From an uncultured Prevotella sp. (lineage in GTDB: Bacteria > Bacteroidota > Bacteroidia > Bacteroidales > Bacteroidaceae), in contig CALCVT010000102.1 of the NCBI GenBank assembly GCA_937906495.1, positions 37,197 through 101,196 of the forward strand: 64,000 nt of DNA, given 5' to 3'. The translations under genes were made by a program, and so were the position numbers. The first letter of the stretch is position 1. Each line of letters opens with the position of its first letter. Shown here piece after piece: positions 53,574 to 62,140 of the stretch. The notes beneath the pieces are model-generated. The model was given only the letters and a program-made list of their open reading frames with translations, was not told the DNA's origin and made no database searches.

Positions 53574-53588
53574 TTGTAATTATTACAA
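53574..53588. promoter_or_regulatory. PerR box
   Basis: TTGTAATTATTACAA is a perfect 7-1-7 inverted repeat, differing from the classical PerR consensus (TTATAATNATTATAA) at one base per arm. It lies directly after the transcription start of the perR gene, which indicates autorepression. Confidence 0.75.
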
Positions 53589-53598
53589 CTCCGTTAAA

Positions 53599-54021
53599 AT
53601 GGAAACAGCAACGACGCTCGACTACCTCACCCTACACGGAGTAAAGCCTTCTGTGCAGCGACTGGCTGTGATGGAGTACCTCATGGAACACCATACGCAC
53701 CCCACAGTTGACGAGATATACAGCAAACTCCACCGCGATATGCCAACACTCTCGAAAACTACGGTGTACAATACACTCAAGCTACTCACCGAACAAGGAG
53801 CAGCCATCCAGCTTACCATTGACGAGCGCAACGTATGCTTTGATGCCGATACTACCCCGCACGCACACTTTTTGTGCACCCGCTGCGGCAAAGTATACGA
53901 CATAGCTCTGCGCCACAACGACCTGGAAGCTCAAGCACAACTTCCCGAAGGTTTCCGTACGGACCACTCAGCTCTCTATTTCAGAGGAAACTGCGAACAT
54001 TGCGCCCTGAACGAGGAATAG
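53599..54021 (+). CDS. perR: Fur-family peroxide regulator PerR
   Basis: Metal-dependent repressor of 140 residues. The N-terminal winged helix (KPSVQRLAVMEYLMEHHTHPTVDEIYSKLHRDMPTLSKTTVYNTLKLL) is Fur-type. Structural zinc is held by two CxxC pairs (LCTRCGKV and GNCEHCAL). The regulatory metal ligands expected of PerR are present: His in EHHTHPT, Asp and two His in FDADTTPHAHF, and Asp in VYDI. The PerR box in its own leader and the two rubrerythrin genes downstream support PerR over Fur or Zur. In PerR, oxidation of a His at this site by Fe2+ and peroxide releases the DNA. Confidence 0.88.
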   Translation: METATTLDYLTLHGVKPSVQRLAVMEYLMEHHTHPTVDEIYSKLHRDMPTLSKTTVYNTLKLLTEQGAAIQLTIDERNVCFDADTTPHAHFLCTRCGKVYDIALRHNDLEAQAQLPEGFRTDHSALYFRGNCEHCALNEE

Positions 54022-54160
54022 CCTCGATGCCCATTAAGGCCAAAGCGCAACAGCGGGGCTCTAATCCCCAAAACTGAGCCCTGCAAACATTGCCGACAGG
54101 CAACTACTACTGACAATCAACTAACTCTCAAGAATCTAACAATTTTAAAACTTACTCATT

Positions 54161-54712
54161 ATGAAGAAGAAATTCATCTGCACCGTTTGCGGTTATGTAC
54201 ACGAAGGTGACCACGCTCCTGAAAAGTGCCCCCAGTGCGGCGTTCCTGCATCTAAGTTCAAGGAATTGAACGAAGAGGCTGGCCTTTCGTTTGTTGCTGA
54301 GCACGAAGTTGGCGTAGCAAAAGGTTGCGACGAAGAAATGATAAGCGACCTCAACGCTCACTTTAACGGCGAGTGCACCGAGGTAGGTATGTATCTGGCT
54401 ATGAGCCGTCAGGCTGACCGCGAAGGTTATCCCGAAATTGCCGAAGCCTTCAAGCGCTACGCTTGGGAAGAGGCTGAGCACGCTGCCAAGTTTGCTGAAC
54501 TCCTCGGCGACGTGGTTTGGGACACCAAGACCAACCTTGAAAAGCGCATGAACGCTGAGTGCGGTGCTTGCGAAGACAAGACTCGCATTGCTAAGCGCGC
54601 TAAGCAGCTCAACCTTGATGCCATCCACGACACTGTACACGAAATGGCTCGCGATGAGGCTCGCCACGGCCGCGGCTTCGAGGGTCTTTACAACCGCTAC
54701 TTCAAGAAGTAA
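54161..54712 (+). CDS. Rubrerythrin with N-terminal rubredoxin domain (reverse rubrerythrin)
   Basis: Peroxide-reducing non-haem iron protein of 183 residues. The rubredoxin domain comes first ([12 protein letters not shown] and CPQCGVPAS give the Cys4 Fe site) and the ferritin-like diiron domain second, with ligands in [25 protein letters not shown] and [12 protein letters not shown]. This domain order is the reverse of classical rubrerythrin. It lies 139 bp after perR without a terminator between them. In anaerobes such proteins take electrons from NADH systems to reduce H2O2 (family knowledge). Confidence 0.9.
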   Translation: MKKKFICTVCGYVHEGDHAPEKCPQCGVPASKFKELNEEAGLSFVAEHEVGVAKGCDEEMISDLNAHFNGECTEVGMYLAMSRQADREGYPEIAEAFKRYAWEEAEHAAKFAELLGDVVWDTKTNLEKRMNAECGACEDKTRIAKRAKQLNLDAIHDTVHEMARDEARHGRGFEGLYNRYFKK

Positions 54713-54751
54713 TAGTGCTTTTAGGGTAAATCCCTAAGGGTTCAAACGGGC

Positions 54752-54833
54752 CAATGGCTTCCTGATTTCCAATCTACTTACCAGCCTCGACCGCGGCAGC
54801 AAGAGGCTGGATACAGGAAGCCATTGCTCTTTT
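54752..54833 (+). terminator. Terminator between the two rubrerythrin genes
   Basis: CAATGGCTTCCTG (54752-54764) pairs with its complement (54814-54826) and an inner CCAGCCTC/GAGGCTGG stem (54781-54788, 54803-54810), then CTCTTTT. The tail GCCATTGCTCTTT matches the terminator at 11908-11950. Confidence 0.75.
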
Positions 54834-54878
54834 CGAAAAAGTACAAGCATTTATTCATACCCTAAATATTTCATTCCT

Positions 54879-55421
54879 ATGAAAGAGTTGAAAGGTACCA
54901 AAACTGAGAAGAACCTGCAAGCCGCATTTGCCGGCGAGTCGCAGGCGCATACCAAATATCAGTATTACGCTTCGAAGGCAAAGAAAGATGGCTATGTACA
55001 AATGGCCAACATCTTTGAAGAAACCTCGCGCAACGAAAAGGAACATGCCAAACTCTGGTTTAAATACCTGCATGGCGGCGATGTGCCAGGAACTACCGAC
55101 AACTTAGCAGATGCAGCAGCCGGCGAAAACTATGAATGGACCGACATGTATGCCACCTTTGCCAAGGAGGCACGCGAGGAGGGATTTATTGAAATTGCTG
55201 CTAAGTTCGAAATGGTTGGTGCCATCGAAAAATTGCACGAAGAACGCTACCGCAAACTGCTGCACAACATTGAAGAGGGCATTGTATTTTCGCGCGAAGG
55301 CGACAAAGTATGGATATGCTCCAATTGCGGCCATGTGGTTATAGGCAAGCAGGCCCCTAAAATCTGCCCCGTTTGCAATCATCCCCAAAGCTACTTTGAA
55401 CTCCGCAACGAGAACTACTGA
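54879..55421 (+). CDS. rbr: Classical rubrerythrin
   Basis: Peroxide reductase of 180 residues with the normal domain order: ferritin-like diiron domain first ([47 protein letters not shown]) and C-terminal rubredoxin ([25 protein letters not shown]). Separated from the reverse rubrerythrin by a strong terminator, so it likely has its own promoter, not recognised. Together with perR they form a peroxide-defence cluster. Confidence 0.94.
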   Translation: MKELKGTKTEKNLQAAFAGESQAHTKYQYYASKAKKDGYVQMANIFEETSRNEKEHAKLWFKYLHGGDVPGTTDNLADAAAGENYEWTDMYATFAKEAREEGFIEIAAKFEMVGAIEKLHEERYRKLLHNIEEGIVFSREGDKVWICSNCGHVVIGKQAPKICPVCNHPQSYFELRNENY

Positions 55422-55445
55422 TTGCCATTAAACGGCAATGTGCGT

Positions 55446-55495
55446 AATCCCCAGATGCATGCTCCATAGCAGGAGACGCATCCGGGGATTCTTTA
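55446..55495 (+). terminator. Terminator after rubrerythrin
   Basis: AATCCCC and GGGGATT arms with inner GATGC/GCATC and GCTCC/GGAG pairings (55446-55490), followed by CTTT. Confidence 0.7.
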
Positions 55496-55592
55496 TAGGT
55501 ATAAGTAAAACGAAGATAACCTGACGCACATATCCGTACCCAGATTATGCCATACATACTCCCATTTACAAGCAAAAGATACATATAAACCG

Positions 55593-55629
55593 AAAAAAGG
55601 TCTGCCGGATTTGTATCTGGCAGACCTTT
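55593..55629 (-). terminator. Terminator of the pepD operon
   Basis: GGTCTGCC (55599-55606) and GGCAGACC (55619-55626) with a 12-base loop. On the minus strand the stem is followed by TTTTTT, about 60 bp after the pepD stop; on the plus strand only TTT. Confidence 0.75.
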
Positions 55630-55687
55630 CGTTTAAACTTAGCATCTTCGACCATAGCATTCGTACTATGGAGAAGACCATAAATTA

Positions 55688-57145
55688 TTACTTCTTGGGA
55701 ATACGCTCAAGGATGGTTTTAACAAAATCCCAATATTTAGCTACACTGGGAATGTTGCAACGCTCGTGCGGAGTGTGCGGTGAACGCAAGGTAGGACCAA
55801 AGCTAACAAGGTCCATGTGCGGACGCAACGCACCAATTACGCCACACTCAAGACCAGCGTGGATAACCTGTACACGATTCTCCTGATTAAAGAGTTCACG
55901 GTAGATGCCTTTCATCAACTCTACGATTTCGCTTTGCGGATTAGGCTGCCAAGCGGGATAGTCGCCACTGAGTTCCACCTTCATGCCGGCCATAGCAAAT
56001 GCACTTTCGAGCGTCTCGGCACAGCACTCACGCATAGAGTCGCGCGAAGAACGAATCAAGATAAGGAAACGCACCTTACCGTCTGCTATCTCTACAATAG
56101 CTAAGTTCGAAGAGGTTTCTACAATGCTGGGCACCTCGGGAATGAAGCGCAACACACCATTATGCACTGCGCAAAGTGCATTCACCAAGTTATCCTGGAT
56201 ACCTGCAGGCACAATAAATTCCGGACGCTCAACATCTTCAACCTCGAGTTTAAGGTCTTTCTCTACAAAGCCATACTCCTCTTTAAAGGTTTGAGCCCAT
56301 TCGGCCACAACTTCCTTGAATGCTTCGACATTCTCTTTCGGCAAGGTGAGCACCACTTCAGCCTCACGCGGGATAGCATTGCGCATATTTCCACCTTTCC
56401 ACGAAGCGAGACAAGCCTCAAAATTGGCAATGGCATCTTGTACCAAACGGGCCATGGCCTTGTTGGCGTTGCAACGCCCCATGTTAATTTCCAGGCCCGA
56501 ATGTCCGCCAAGCAAATTCTGAAGCGTTACCTTTACAGCGGCATCTTCGGCATCAGAAGCCTCCTCTTTATATTCAAGGGTAGCGTTCATATTTACACCA
56601 CCAGCCGAACCGATAATCATCTCACCCTCTGTTTCGTTATCGAGGTTAAGAAGAATATCACCCTGCAAGGTTTCGGCTTTCATATGGTTTACGCCGTACA
56701 TTGTAGTCTCCTCGTCAGCAGTAATAAATCCTTCAACGGGACCATGTTTAAGCGTATTATCTTCCATAATAGCCATGATGGTAGCAACTGCCATACCATC
56801 GTCGGCACCGAGTGTCGTGCCTTTGGCTTTCACCCATTCGTCCTCGATGTAGGTTTGTATGGGATCGGTTTCAAAATTGTGCGTACTGTCTTTTGCTTTT
56901 TGGGGCACCATGTCCATGTGTCCCTGCAAGGTCACACACTTGCGGTCTTCCATACCCGGGCTGGCGGGTTTGCGCATTATAATGTTGCCGGCATTGTCTT
57001 GAAAGGCCTCAATGCCCTTTTCAGCTGCCCAGTCGAGCAGGAACTTCTGTATTTTCTCCAAATAACCCGACGGACGAGGTACTTGTGTCAGTAAGTCAAA
57101 GTTCTTCCAAATGGCCTGCGGCTGCAGGTTTGCAATTTCACTCAT
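55688..57145 (-). CDS. pepD: Cytosol nonspecific (aminoacyl-histidine) dipeptidase, M20 family
   Basis: Zinc dipeptidase of 485 residues acting in peptide turnover. Metal and catalytic residues lie in QGHMDMVPQ, TLGADDGMAVA and TADEETTMYGVNHM; LGGHSGLEINMGRCNA is in the dimerisation lid and the final ligand region is HERCNIPSVAKYW. The start MSEIANLQPQAIW is standard. Its start lies five bases after the stop of the flippase-like gene, so the two are co-transcribed. It complements the S46 dipeptidyl-peptidase, which releases dipeptides in the periplasm. Confidence 0.94.
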   Translation of the reverse strand: MSEIANLQPQAIWKNFDLLTQVPRPSGYLEKIQKFLLDWAAEKGIEAFQDNAGNIIMRKPASPGMEDRKCVTLQGHMDMVPQKAKDSTHNFETDPIQTYIEDEWVKAKGTTLGADDGMAVATIMAIMEDNTLKHGPVEGFITADEETTMYGVNHMKAETLQGDILLNLDNETEGEMIIGSAGGVNMNATLEYKEEASDAEDAAVKVTLQNLLGGHSGLEINMGRCNANKAMARLVQDAIANFEACLASWKGGNMRNAIPREAEVVLTLPKENVEAFKEVVAEWAQTFKEEYGFVEKDLKLEVEDVERPEFIVPAGIQDNLVNALCAVHNGVLRFIPEVPSIVETSSNLAIVEIADGKVRFLILIRSSRDSMRECCAETLESAFAMAGMKVELSGDYPAWQPNPQSEIVELMKGIYRELFNQENRVQVIHAGLECGVIGALRPHMDLVSFGPTLRSPHTPHERCNIPSVAKYWDFVKTILERIPKK

Positions 57146-57150
57146 GATTA

Positions 57151-58149
57151 TCAGGATTTTAAAGGTTTGGAAATAGTCGGTAATAAATTAACACGTGCCC
57201 ATCCAAATGCACCAAGCAGCACTACCAACGCTGTTTGTATGGTATGAACTGCCAAAGCAAAGAGGATGGCTTGCGATTCGGCCACCCCATAGAGCACGAG
57301 CATCGTTTTAACGGCAAAATGCCAAGGTCCGGCACCGTTGGGAGTTGGAACCAACACAGCAAAAGTACCCACGCAGAATATCAGGAAAGCCTCTGCCGGA
57401 CCGAAATGCGATGTAAAGCCAAAACTAAAGAAGGCTATATAAAAATGCAGGAAGTAGCCTACCCAAATCAAGCCGCTGTAAAAAAGGTAGAGCGGCAAAT
57501 TGCTTACCTTTCGCAGCGAGAGTATTCCCTCCCACACCTCGCGGAGCATGCTACGCCCCTTTTTGAACAATGCATAACGCCTCATCAGCAACAGGGCCGC
57601 TCCTACGGCAGCCAGCAGGCAGACAAAAGTCACTACATAGCCGGTACCGGTAAAACGGTTGAGAATATCTTCTAAACTGGTGCCTGTCTTATTCAAAAAA
57701 GTCAGGAACATAGGCAACTGTAACAGGAAGGCAAATCCCGTAAAGAGCAGCATGAACAAAGAGTCGACCAATCGCTCTGTCACTACTGTTCCCAATGATT
57801 TTGTAAAGGAGATACCATCGTATTTACGAAGGGTACCGCATCTTGTCACTTCGCCCACGCGGGGAATTACCAGGCTTGCTGCATACGAAAGGAATATGGC
57901 ATCAACACAAGTGGTTCGGCGAGGATTCTCACCAAGCGGCTCTAGCGCCATTTTCCAACGCCAGGCTCGCGCCATTTGGGGTAAGATACCGAAGGCAAGC
58001 GAGAGGCACATCCAGTCCCAACGCATTTCGTGCAGCACACAGTGGAAAAAATTTGTCCAATCCGTACCGCGATACATCCACCACAGGATACTCAACCCGA
58101 GTACGAAGGGCAAAACTATTTGAAGGAATAAATTAAATGTCCGTTTCAA
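57151..58149 (-). CDS. Lysylphosphatidylglycerol synthase TM region / UPF0104 membrane protein
   Basis: Polytopic membrane protein of 332 residues starting at a TTG codon, with no better start nearby. The flippase-like domain signature SLVIPRVGEVTRCGTLRKY is followed by TERLVDSLFMLLFTGFAFLL; seven to eight membrane segments are seen. The domain is the membrane half of MprF but no aminoacyl-transferase domain is attached. In Bacteroidetes it is likely a lipid or lipid-linked substrate transporter (inference). First gene of the pair with pepD, divergent from rsmA. Confidence 0.87.
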   Translation of the reverse strand: MKRTFNLFLQIVLPFVLGLSILWWMYRGTDWTNFFHCVLHEMRWDWMCLSLAFGILPQMARAWRWKMALEPLGENPRRTTCVDAIFLSYAASLVIPRVGEVTRCGTLRKYDGISFTKSLGTVVTERLVDSLFMLLFTGFAFLLQLPMFLTFLNKTGTSLEDILNRFTGTGYVVTFVCLLAAVGAALLLMRRYALFKKGRSMLREVWEGILSLRKVSNLPLYLFYSGLIWVGYFLHFYIAFFSFGFTSHFGPAEAFLIFCVGTFAVLVPTPNGAGPWHFAVKTMLVLYGVAESQAILFALAVHTIQTALVVLLGAFGWARVNLLPTISKPLKS

Positions 58150-58209
58150 GCTGGTTCGTTACTTTGGTATATTCGCACAACTGCACACAGCAAATCTAAA
58201 ATAAATGCT

Positions 58210-58217
58210 TACCTTTG
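58210..58217 (+). promoter_or_regulatory. -7 element of rsmA
   Basis: TACCTTTG matches TAnnTTTG; no TTTG occurs at the -33 distance. It lies 63 bp before the rsmA start. Confidence 0.4.
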
Positions 58218-58280
58218 CAGCGCTCGCATAAGGCGAGCCGCAGCGGCAATGCTTGCGCAAAAATAGAAAAAATACTTTAG

Positions 58281-59099
58281 ATGAAGTCCGTACGCCCTAA
58301 AAAATTTCTCGGTCAGCACTTTCTGACGCACCTTCCCACGGCACAAGCAATTGCTGACACGGTCGATGCGTGCCCCGGCCTGCCCATTCTCGAAGTAGGT
58401 CCCGGTATGGGGGTAATGACCCAGTATCTGCTACCCAAGGAGCGCGAATTCAAGGTTGTTGAAATCGACTTTGAAAGCGTGGCCTACCTGCGCGAACATT
58501 TTCCCGCGCTCGAAGACCACATCATTGAGGATGATTTTCTCAAAATGCACCTTGAGCACACCTTCGAAGGCCGTCCCTTTGTACTAACCGGCAACTACCC
58601 GTACAACATCAGTAGCCAGATATTCTTCAAGATGCTCGATTACCGCCACCTCATACCCTGCTGTACCGGTATGATACAGAAGGAGGTTGCCGAACGACTG
58701 GCTGCCAAGCCGGGATGCAAGGCATACGGCATTCTGAGTGTGCTGGTACAACTTTATTACCACGTTGACTACCTCTTTACCGTAGAGCCCGGTGTATTCA
58801 ACCCGCCACCCAAAGTTCGGAGCGCTGTTGTACGCATGACACGCAACCAGGTTACCGACCCGGGATGCAATGAGCAATTACTCAAGCGGGTGGTTAAAAC
58901 TACCTTCAACCAGCGACGCAAAATGATGCGCGGCTCACTCAAACCCCTGCTTGCCGAACTCGACAGCCAGTCAGCAGGACCACACCCCGACCACACCGAA
59001 TTCCTGGCGCAGGACCTGCTTACCAAACGCCCCGAACAGCTTTCGGTACAAGACTTTATCGACCTGACAAACAGCATCGAAGCTCACTACCAGCCGTAA
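58281..59099 (+). CDS. rsmA: 16S rRNA dimethyladenosine transferase (KsgA)
   Basis: Methylates A1518 and A1519 of 16S rRNA in the last steps of 30S assembly. The 272 residues start MKSVRPKKFLGQHFLTH. The SAM loop is LEVGPGMGVMTQYLL, motif IV is GNYPYNISSQIF (the usual NLPY is NYPY here), and VTGMIQKEV-like CTGMIQKEVAERL and FNPPPKVRSAVVRM are conserved. It is separate from the divergently transcribed membrane gene. The 110 bp to rfbB hold nothing recognisable. Confidence 0.95.
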   Translation: MKSVRPKKFLGQHFLTHLPTAQAIADTVDACPGLPILEVGPGMGVMTQYLLPKEREFKVVEIDFESVAYLREHFPALEDHIIEDDFLKMHLEHTFEGRPFVLTGNYPYNISSQIFFKMLDYRHLIPCCTGMIQKEVAERLAAKPGCKAYGILSVLVQLYYHVDYLFTVEPGVFNPPPKVRSAVVRMTRNQVTDPGCNEQLLKRVVKTTFNQRRKMMRGSLKPLLAELDSQSAGPHPDHTEFLAQDLLTKRPEQLSVQDFIDLTNSIEAHYQP

Positions 59100-59209
59100 T
59101 GCCTGTTCTTAATGCTTCAATAACCTTATTTTATACACAAAGCATACAAGATTCGGGGCGAACGGCCGTTTAATTTTACATCGAACTGCTTTAAAACCAC
59201 CTATATCCA

Positions 59210-60349
59210 ATGAAAACCTATTTAGTTACCGGAGCTGCCGGCTTTATCGGCGCCAATTATGTTAAGTACATCTTGGGCAAATACAACGATGTACGTGTTG
59301 TAGTTCTCGACCTGCTTACCTATGCAGGCTACCTGGGCACCATTGCCGAGGACATCGACAACGACCGCTGCTTCTTTGTTAAGGGCGACATTTGCGACCG
59401 TGCCCTCATCGACAGCCTTTTTGCCGAATACCGATTCGACGTGGTTGTTAACTTTGCAGCCGAAAGCCACGTTGACCGCAGCATCGAAAATCCGCAACTC
59501 TTCCTGAACACCAACATCTTGGGCACACAGAACCTGCTCGATGCTGCCCGTGCAGCATGGGTTATGGGACGCGACGAACAAGGATACCCCACCTGGCGTC
59601 CCGGTGTACGCTTCCATCAGGTTTCGACCGACGAGGTGTACGGATCGCTCGGCCCCGAAGGTTTCTTTACCGAAGATACGCCCCTCTGCCCCCACAGCCC
59701 CTACAGCGCATCGAAAACATCGGCCGACCTCTTTGTATGTGCCTACCGCGATACCTACCATATGCCCGTGAGCATCACCCGCTGCTCGAACAATTACGGC
59801 CCCTACCAATTCCCCGAAAAGCTGATTCCGCTCATCATCAACAACATTCTTGAAGGCAAAAAGCTGCCTGTATACGGCAAGGGCGAGAACGTGCGCGACT
59901 GGCTCTACGTTGAGGACCACTGCAAGGCCATTGATATGGTGATCAACAAGGCTCAGAATGGCAGCATCTACAATGTGGGCGGACACAACGAACGCCAAAA
60001 CATTCAGATTGTCAAAATCATTATCAAAACCATCCATGACATCATGGCCAACGAGCCGCGCTTCCGCACCTTGCTCAAAAAGCAAGACAAGGACGAGCAA
60101 GGCGAAATCCGTATTGACTGGATTAACGACGACTTAATCACTTACGTAAAAGACCGCCTCGGCCACGACCTTCGCTACGGCATTGACCCGAGCAAGATTA
60201 AGGAAGACCTGGGATGGTATCCCGAAACCGATTTCGAAACAGGTATTGTCAAAACTATCCGCTGGAATCTGGAACACCACGACTGGATTGAAGCCGTCAG
60301 CGGAGACGACTACCAAGCCTACTACGACAAGATGTACGGCAAACGATAA
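59210..60349 (+). CDS. rfbB: dTDP-glucose 4,6-dehydratase
   Basis: Converts dTDP-glucose to dTDP-4-keto-6-deoxyglucose, the step before dTDP-rhamnose. The 379 residues carry the NAD-binding loop TGAAGFIGANYVKYIL, the catalytic VSTDEVYGSLG and the Tyr-Lys pair in PYSASKTSADLF. It is somewhat longer than the 350-360 residues usual elsewhere, with an insert near DIMANEPRFRTLLKKQDKDEQGE. rmlA, rmlC and rmlD are not adjacent, so they lie elsewhere. It ends with its own terminator. Confidence 0.93.
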   Translation: MKTYLVTGAAGFIGANYVKYILGKYNDVRVVVLDLLTYAGYLGTIAEDIDNDRCFFVKGDICDRALIDSLFAEYRFDVVVNFAAESHVDRSIENPQLFLNTNILGTQNLLDAARAAWVMGRDEQGYPTWRPGVRFHQVSTDEVYGSLGPEGFFTEDTPLCPHSPYSASKTSADLFVCAYRDTYHMPVSITRCSNNYGPYQFPEKLIPLIINNILEGKKLPVYGKGENVRDWLYVEDHCKAIDMVINKAQNGSIYNVGGHNERQNIQIVKIIIKTIHDIMANEPRFRTLLKKQDKDEQGEIRIDWINDDLITYVKDRLGHDLRYGIDPSKIKEDLGWYPETDFETGIVKTIRWNLEHHDWIEAVSGDDYQAYYDKMYGKR

Positions 60350-60374
60350 TCCCTATTGAATTTTCGACAATATG

Positions 60375-60412
60375 GCCCATCCTGCCGTACATGCAGGATG
60401 GGCTTTTGTTTT
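60375..60412 (+). terminator. Terminator after rfbB
   Basis: GCCCATCCTGC (60375-60385) and its complement (60393-60403) with a seven-base loop, followed by TTTTGTTTT. It overlaps the in-frame start at 60391 of the next gene, which argues for a later start. Confidence 0.85.
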
Positions 60413-60465
60413 ACTCCACATATCCTACCGATTGCTACCGGCGGTATGCACACCCCCTACTCCTC

Positions 60466-60861
60466 ATGCCTGTAAAGTTGATGCTGTTATTGAACAAGCG
60501 CTCGTTTTGGCTCGTTATTGTTCTGTGCGCCACGCTACTCCTTTATTGGTACAACCCCATCGGAACATTGTTCATGCCTCGTTGCCCCTTCAAAGTACTC
60601 ACAGGACTTGACTGTCCTGGCTGCGGTTTTCTGCGCGCCACACACGCCTTTCTGCACGGCCGCCCGGCCGAGGCCTGGGCCTACAACCGCTTTCTCGTTT
60701 ACAGCATCCCCTACCTGCTCATCGTTATGTTTACCGAATGGGGGCTCAAGGGCGAACGCCGGGAGCGCTGGCGCAGGGTTGTCGAAGGAGCTACGGCCAT
60801 CCGCCTTTACCTGCTGCTCTTTGTAGCCTGGGGCGTGGTGCGCAACATTTACCACCTCTGA
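60466..60861 (+). CDS. DUF2752 family membrane protein
   Basis: Small membrane protein of 131 residues. The DUF2752 signature is clear: CPFKVLTGLDCPGCGFLRATHAFLHGRPAEAWAYN, with three conserved cysteines and the GFLRA-H motif that follow a first hydrophobic segment. Further hydrophobic segments are YSIPYLLIVMFTEW and LYLLLFVAWGVV. Starts at 60466 or 60481 are both after the rfbB terminator. It lies 24 bp upstream of the first GYF_2/CD225 gene, so the three form one unit. Function unknown; the conserved cysteines could bind metal or form disulphides. Confidence 0.82.
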   Translation: MPVKLMLLLNKRSFWLVIVLCATLLLYWYNPIGTLFMPRCPFKVLTGLDCPGCGFLRATHAFLHGRPAEAWAYNRFLVYSIPYLLIVMFTEWGLKGERRERWRRVVEGATAIRLYLLLFVAWGVVRNIYHL

Positions 60862-60885
60862 TACCTTGTATACCACACTTATTTT

Positions 60886-61452
60886 ATGACTTTCTCCTAT
60901 TACTACATCGATAAACAAAACCAGCAGCAAGGCCCTATAACGGCCGACCGCTTTGCCGAGTTCGGCATCCGGCCTGATACGCTGGTATGGCGTGAGGGCA
61001 TGCGCTCATGGATGGCAGCCATCAGCCTGAACGAACTGCAGCCACTCTTCAGAGGCGAAAATTTTAACGGCCAGACTACCGGCTACAATAGTATGAGTGA
61101 CGGCTATAACAACGGATACCAACAGCCTTTGCCCAACTACCAGGTACCGCCTATGCCGCCGCGCCCCATTGGCCACATTATATTGACAGCTATTTCCGCA
61201 TTTTTATGTTTTGGTACGATTATTCTACTCCCCTTTCCCATTATTGGATTTATCAAGTGTCTCGAAGCTGAAAAAAAATACAACATCGGCTTATACGCCG
61301 AGGCCATTGAGGCTGCCCAAAAAGCCCGAAAGTGGAGCCTCATCGGCATCGGGGTCTTCATTGCGCTATTTCTACTCATCATTATACTCTATTTTGTTTT
61401 AATTACAACGATGCTGTCATCAAGCGTCTTCTCTTCGTACACCAATTTATAG
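60886..61452 (+). CDS. GYF_2 (DUF4339) plus CD225-like membrane protein, paralogue A
   Basis: Membrane protein of 188 residues with two parts. The N-terminal GYF_2 domain (about 1-57: YYYIDKQNQQQGPITADRF and LVWREGMRSWMAA) is a small cytoplasmic module that in eukaryotes binds proline-rich segments. A Gly/Asn/Pro-rich linker (MSDGYNNGYQQPLPNYQVPPMPPRP) precedes two hydrophobic helices (HIILTAISAFLCFGTIILLPFPIIGFIKCLEAEKKYNIGLY and SLIGIGVFIALFLLIIILYF) resembling a CD225/dispanin segment. Four bases separate it from paralogue B. Function unknown. Confidence 0.72.
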   Translation: MTFSYYYIDKQNQQQGPITADRFAEFGIRPDTLVWREGMRSWMAAISLNELQPLFRGENFNGQTTGYNSMSDGYNNGYQQPLPNYQVPPMPPRPIGHIILTAISAFLCFGTIILLPFPIIGFIKCLEAEKKYNIGLYAEAIEAAQKARKWSLIGIGVFIALFLLIIILYFVLITTMLSSSVFSSYTNL

Positions 61453-61455
61453 CTT

Positions 61456-62073
61456 ATGGATACTTTCTTCTACCTTGACTCGCAAAATAAGCAGCAAGGC
61501 CCGATTTCGACTTCGCGCTTTGCCGAAAACGGCATCACGGCCCAAACACTTGTTTGGCGTGATGGCATGAGCAACTGGACACCTGCCGGACAAGTTCCGG
61601 AACTCCGACACTTGTTCAACGCCAGTAAGGCTACTGATTTCGCCTCAACTGCAAACCAATCGCAACCCGCTCCGCAACAACCTGCCTCCGAAGCCAATCC
61701 TTACGGTCAGCAAGGAAACTACAACCAGGCTCAAACAGGATTCAACCAGCCGCAAGGAAACTACAACCAGGCTCAAAACGGTTTTAACCCCTATGCACAG
61801 GGCAACCCCCAAATGATGGGTCAACGTCCAAGCAACTACCTCATCCTTTCCATCTTTACCACTATATGCTGCTGCCTCCCCTTCGGCATTGTGGGCATTA
61901 TTTATGCCAACAAAGTAGACAGTGCCTTCTATGCCGGCGACTATATCGGCGCCGTAAACTACTCGAATACGGCACGTACCTGGAATATTGTCGGCATCCT
62001 ATCGGGAGTGCTCATCAGCATCATAGCTATTTTTTCTGAAAGTGCCATCTTGAGCAGTTTGATGTTTCTTTAA
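61456..62073 (+). CDS. GYF_2 (DUF4339) plus CD225/dispanin membrane protein, paralogue B
   Basis: Membrane protein of 205 residues. The GYF_2 domain (MDTFFYLDSQNKQQGPIST and LVWRDGMSNWTPAGQ) is close to that of paralogue A. A low-complexity Gln/Asn/Pro linker contains two near-identical 12-residue repeats (QGNYNQAQTGFN and QGNYNQAQNGFN). The CD225 domain is clear: RPSNYLILSIFTTICCCLPFGIVGIIYANKVDSAFYAGDY, with a triple Cys and the NKVDSAFYAGD hallmark found in IFITM and bacterial dispanins. A second helix ends the protein. It follows paralogue A after three bases. Membrane-shaping or fusion-modulating roles are known for the eukaryotic family but unproven in bacteria. Confidence 0.8.
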   Translation: MDTFFYLDSQNKQQGPISTSRFAENGITAQTLVWRDGMSNWTPAGQVPELRHLFNASKATDFASTANQSQPAPQQPASEANPYGQQGNYNQAQTGFNQPQGNYNQAQNGFNPYAQGNPQMMGQRPSNYLILSIFTTICCCLPFGIVGIIYANKVDSAFYAGDYIGAVNYSNTARTWNIVGILSGVLISIIAIFSESAILSSLMFL

Positions 62074-62106
62074 ATACCCCCGCAAGCCTTTTGGATGATT
62101 CAAGCA

Positions 62107-62140
62107 GGCTGTTTGCTGCCAATAATGGCAGCAAACAGCC
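62107..62140 (+). terminator. Hairpin after the GYF_2/CD225 pair
   Basis: Perfect 15-bp stem, GGCTGTTTGCTGCCA (62107-62121) and its complement (62126-62140), with a four-base loop; the tail is TTACCTTG, so the U tract is weak. Confidence 0.6.

Noticed and set aside
54022..54160. Second PerR box before the reverse rubrerythrin
   Set aside because: No inverted repeat close to the PerR consensus; the gene may instead be read from the perR promoter.
56162..57094. 310-codon plus-strand reading frame
   Set aside because: Antisense to pepD with no recognisable domain.
59222..60100. 292-codon minus-strand reading frame
   Set aside because: Opposite rfbB; composition is that of a shadow frame.
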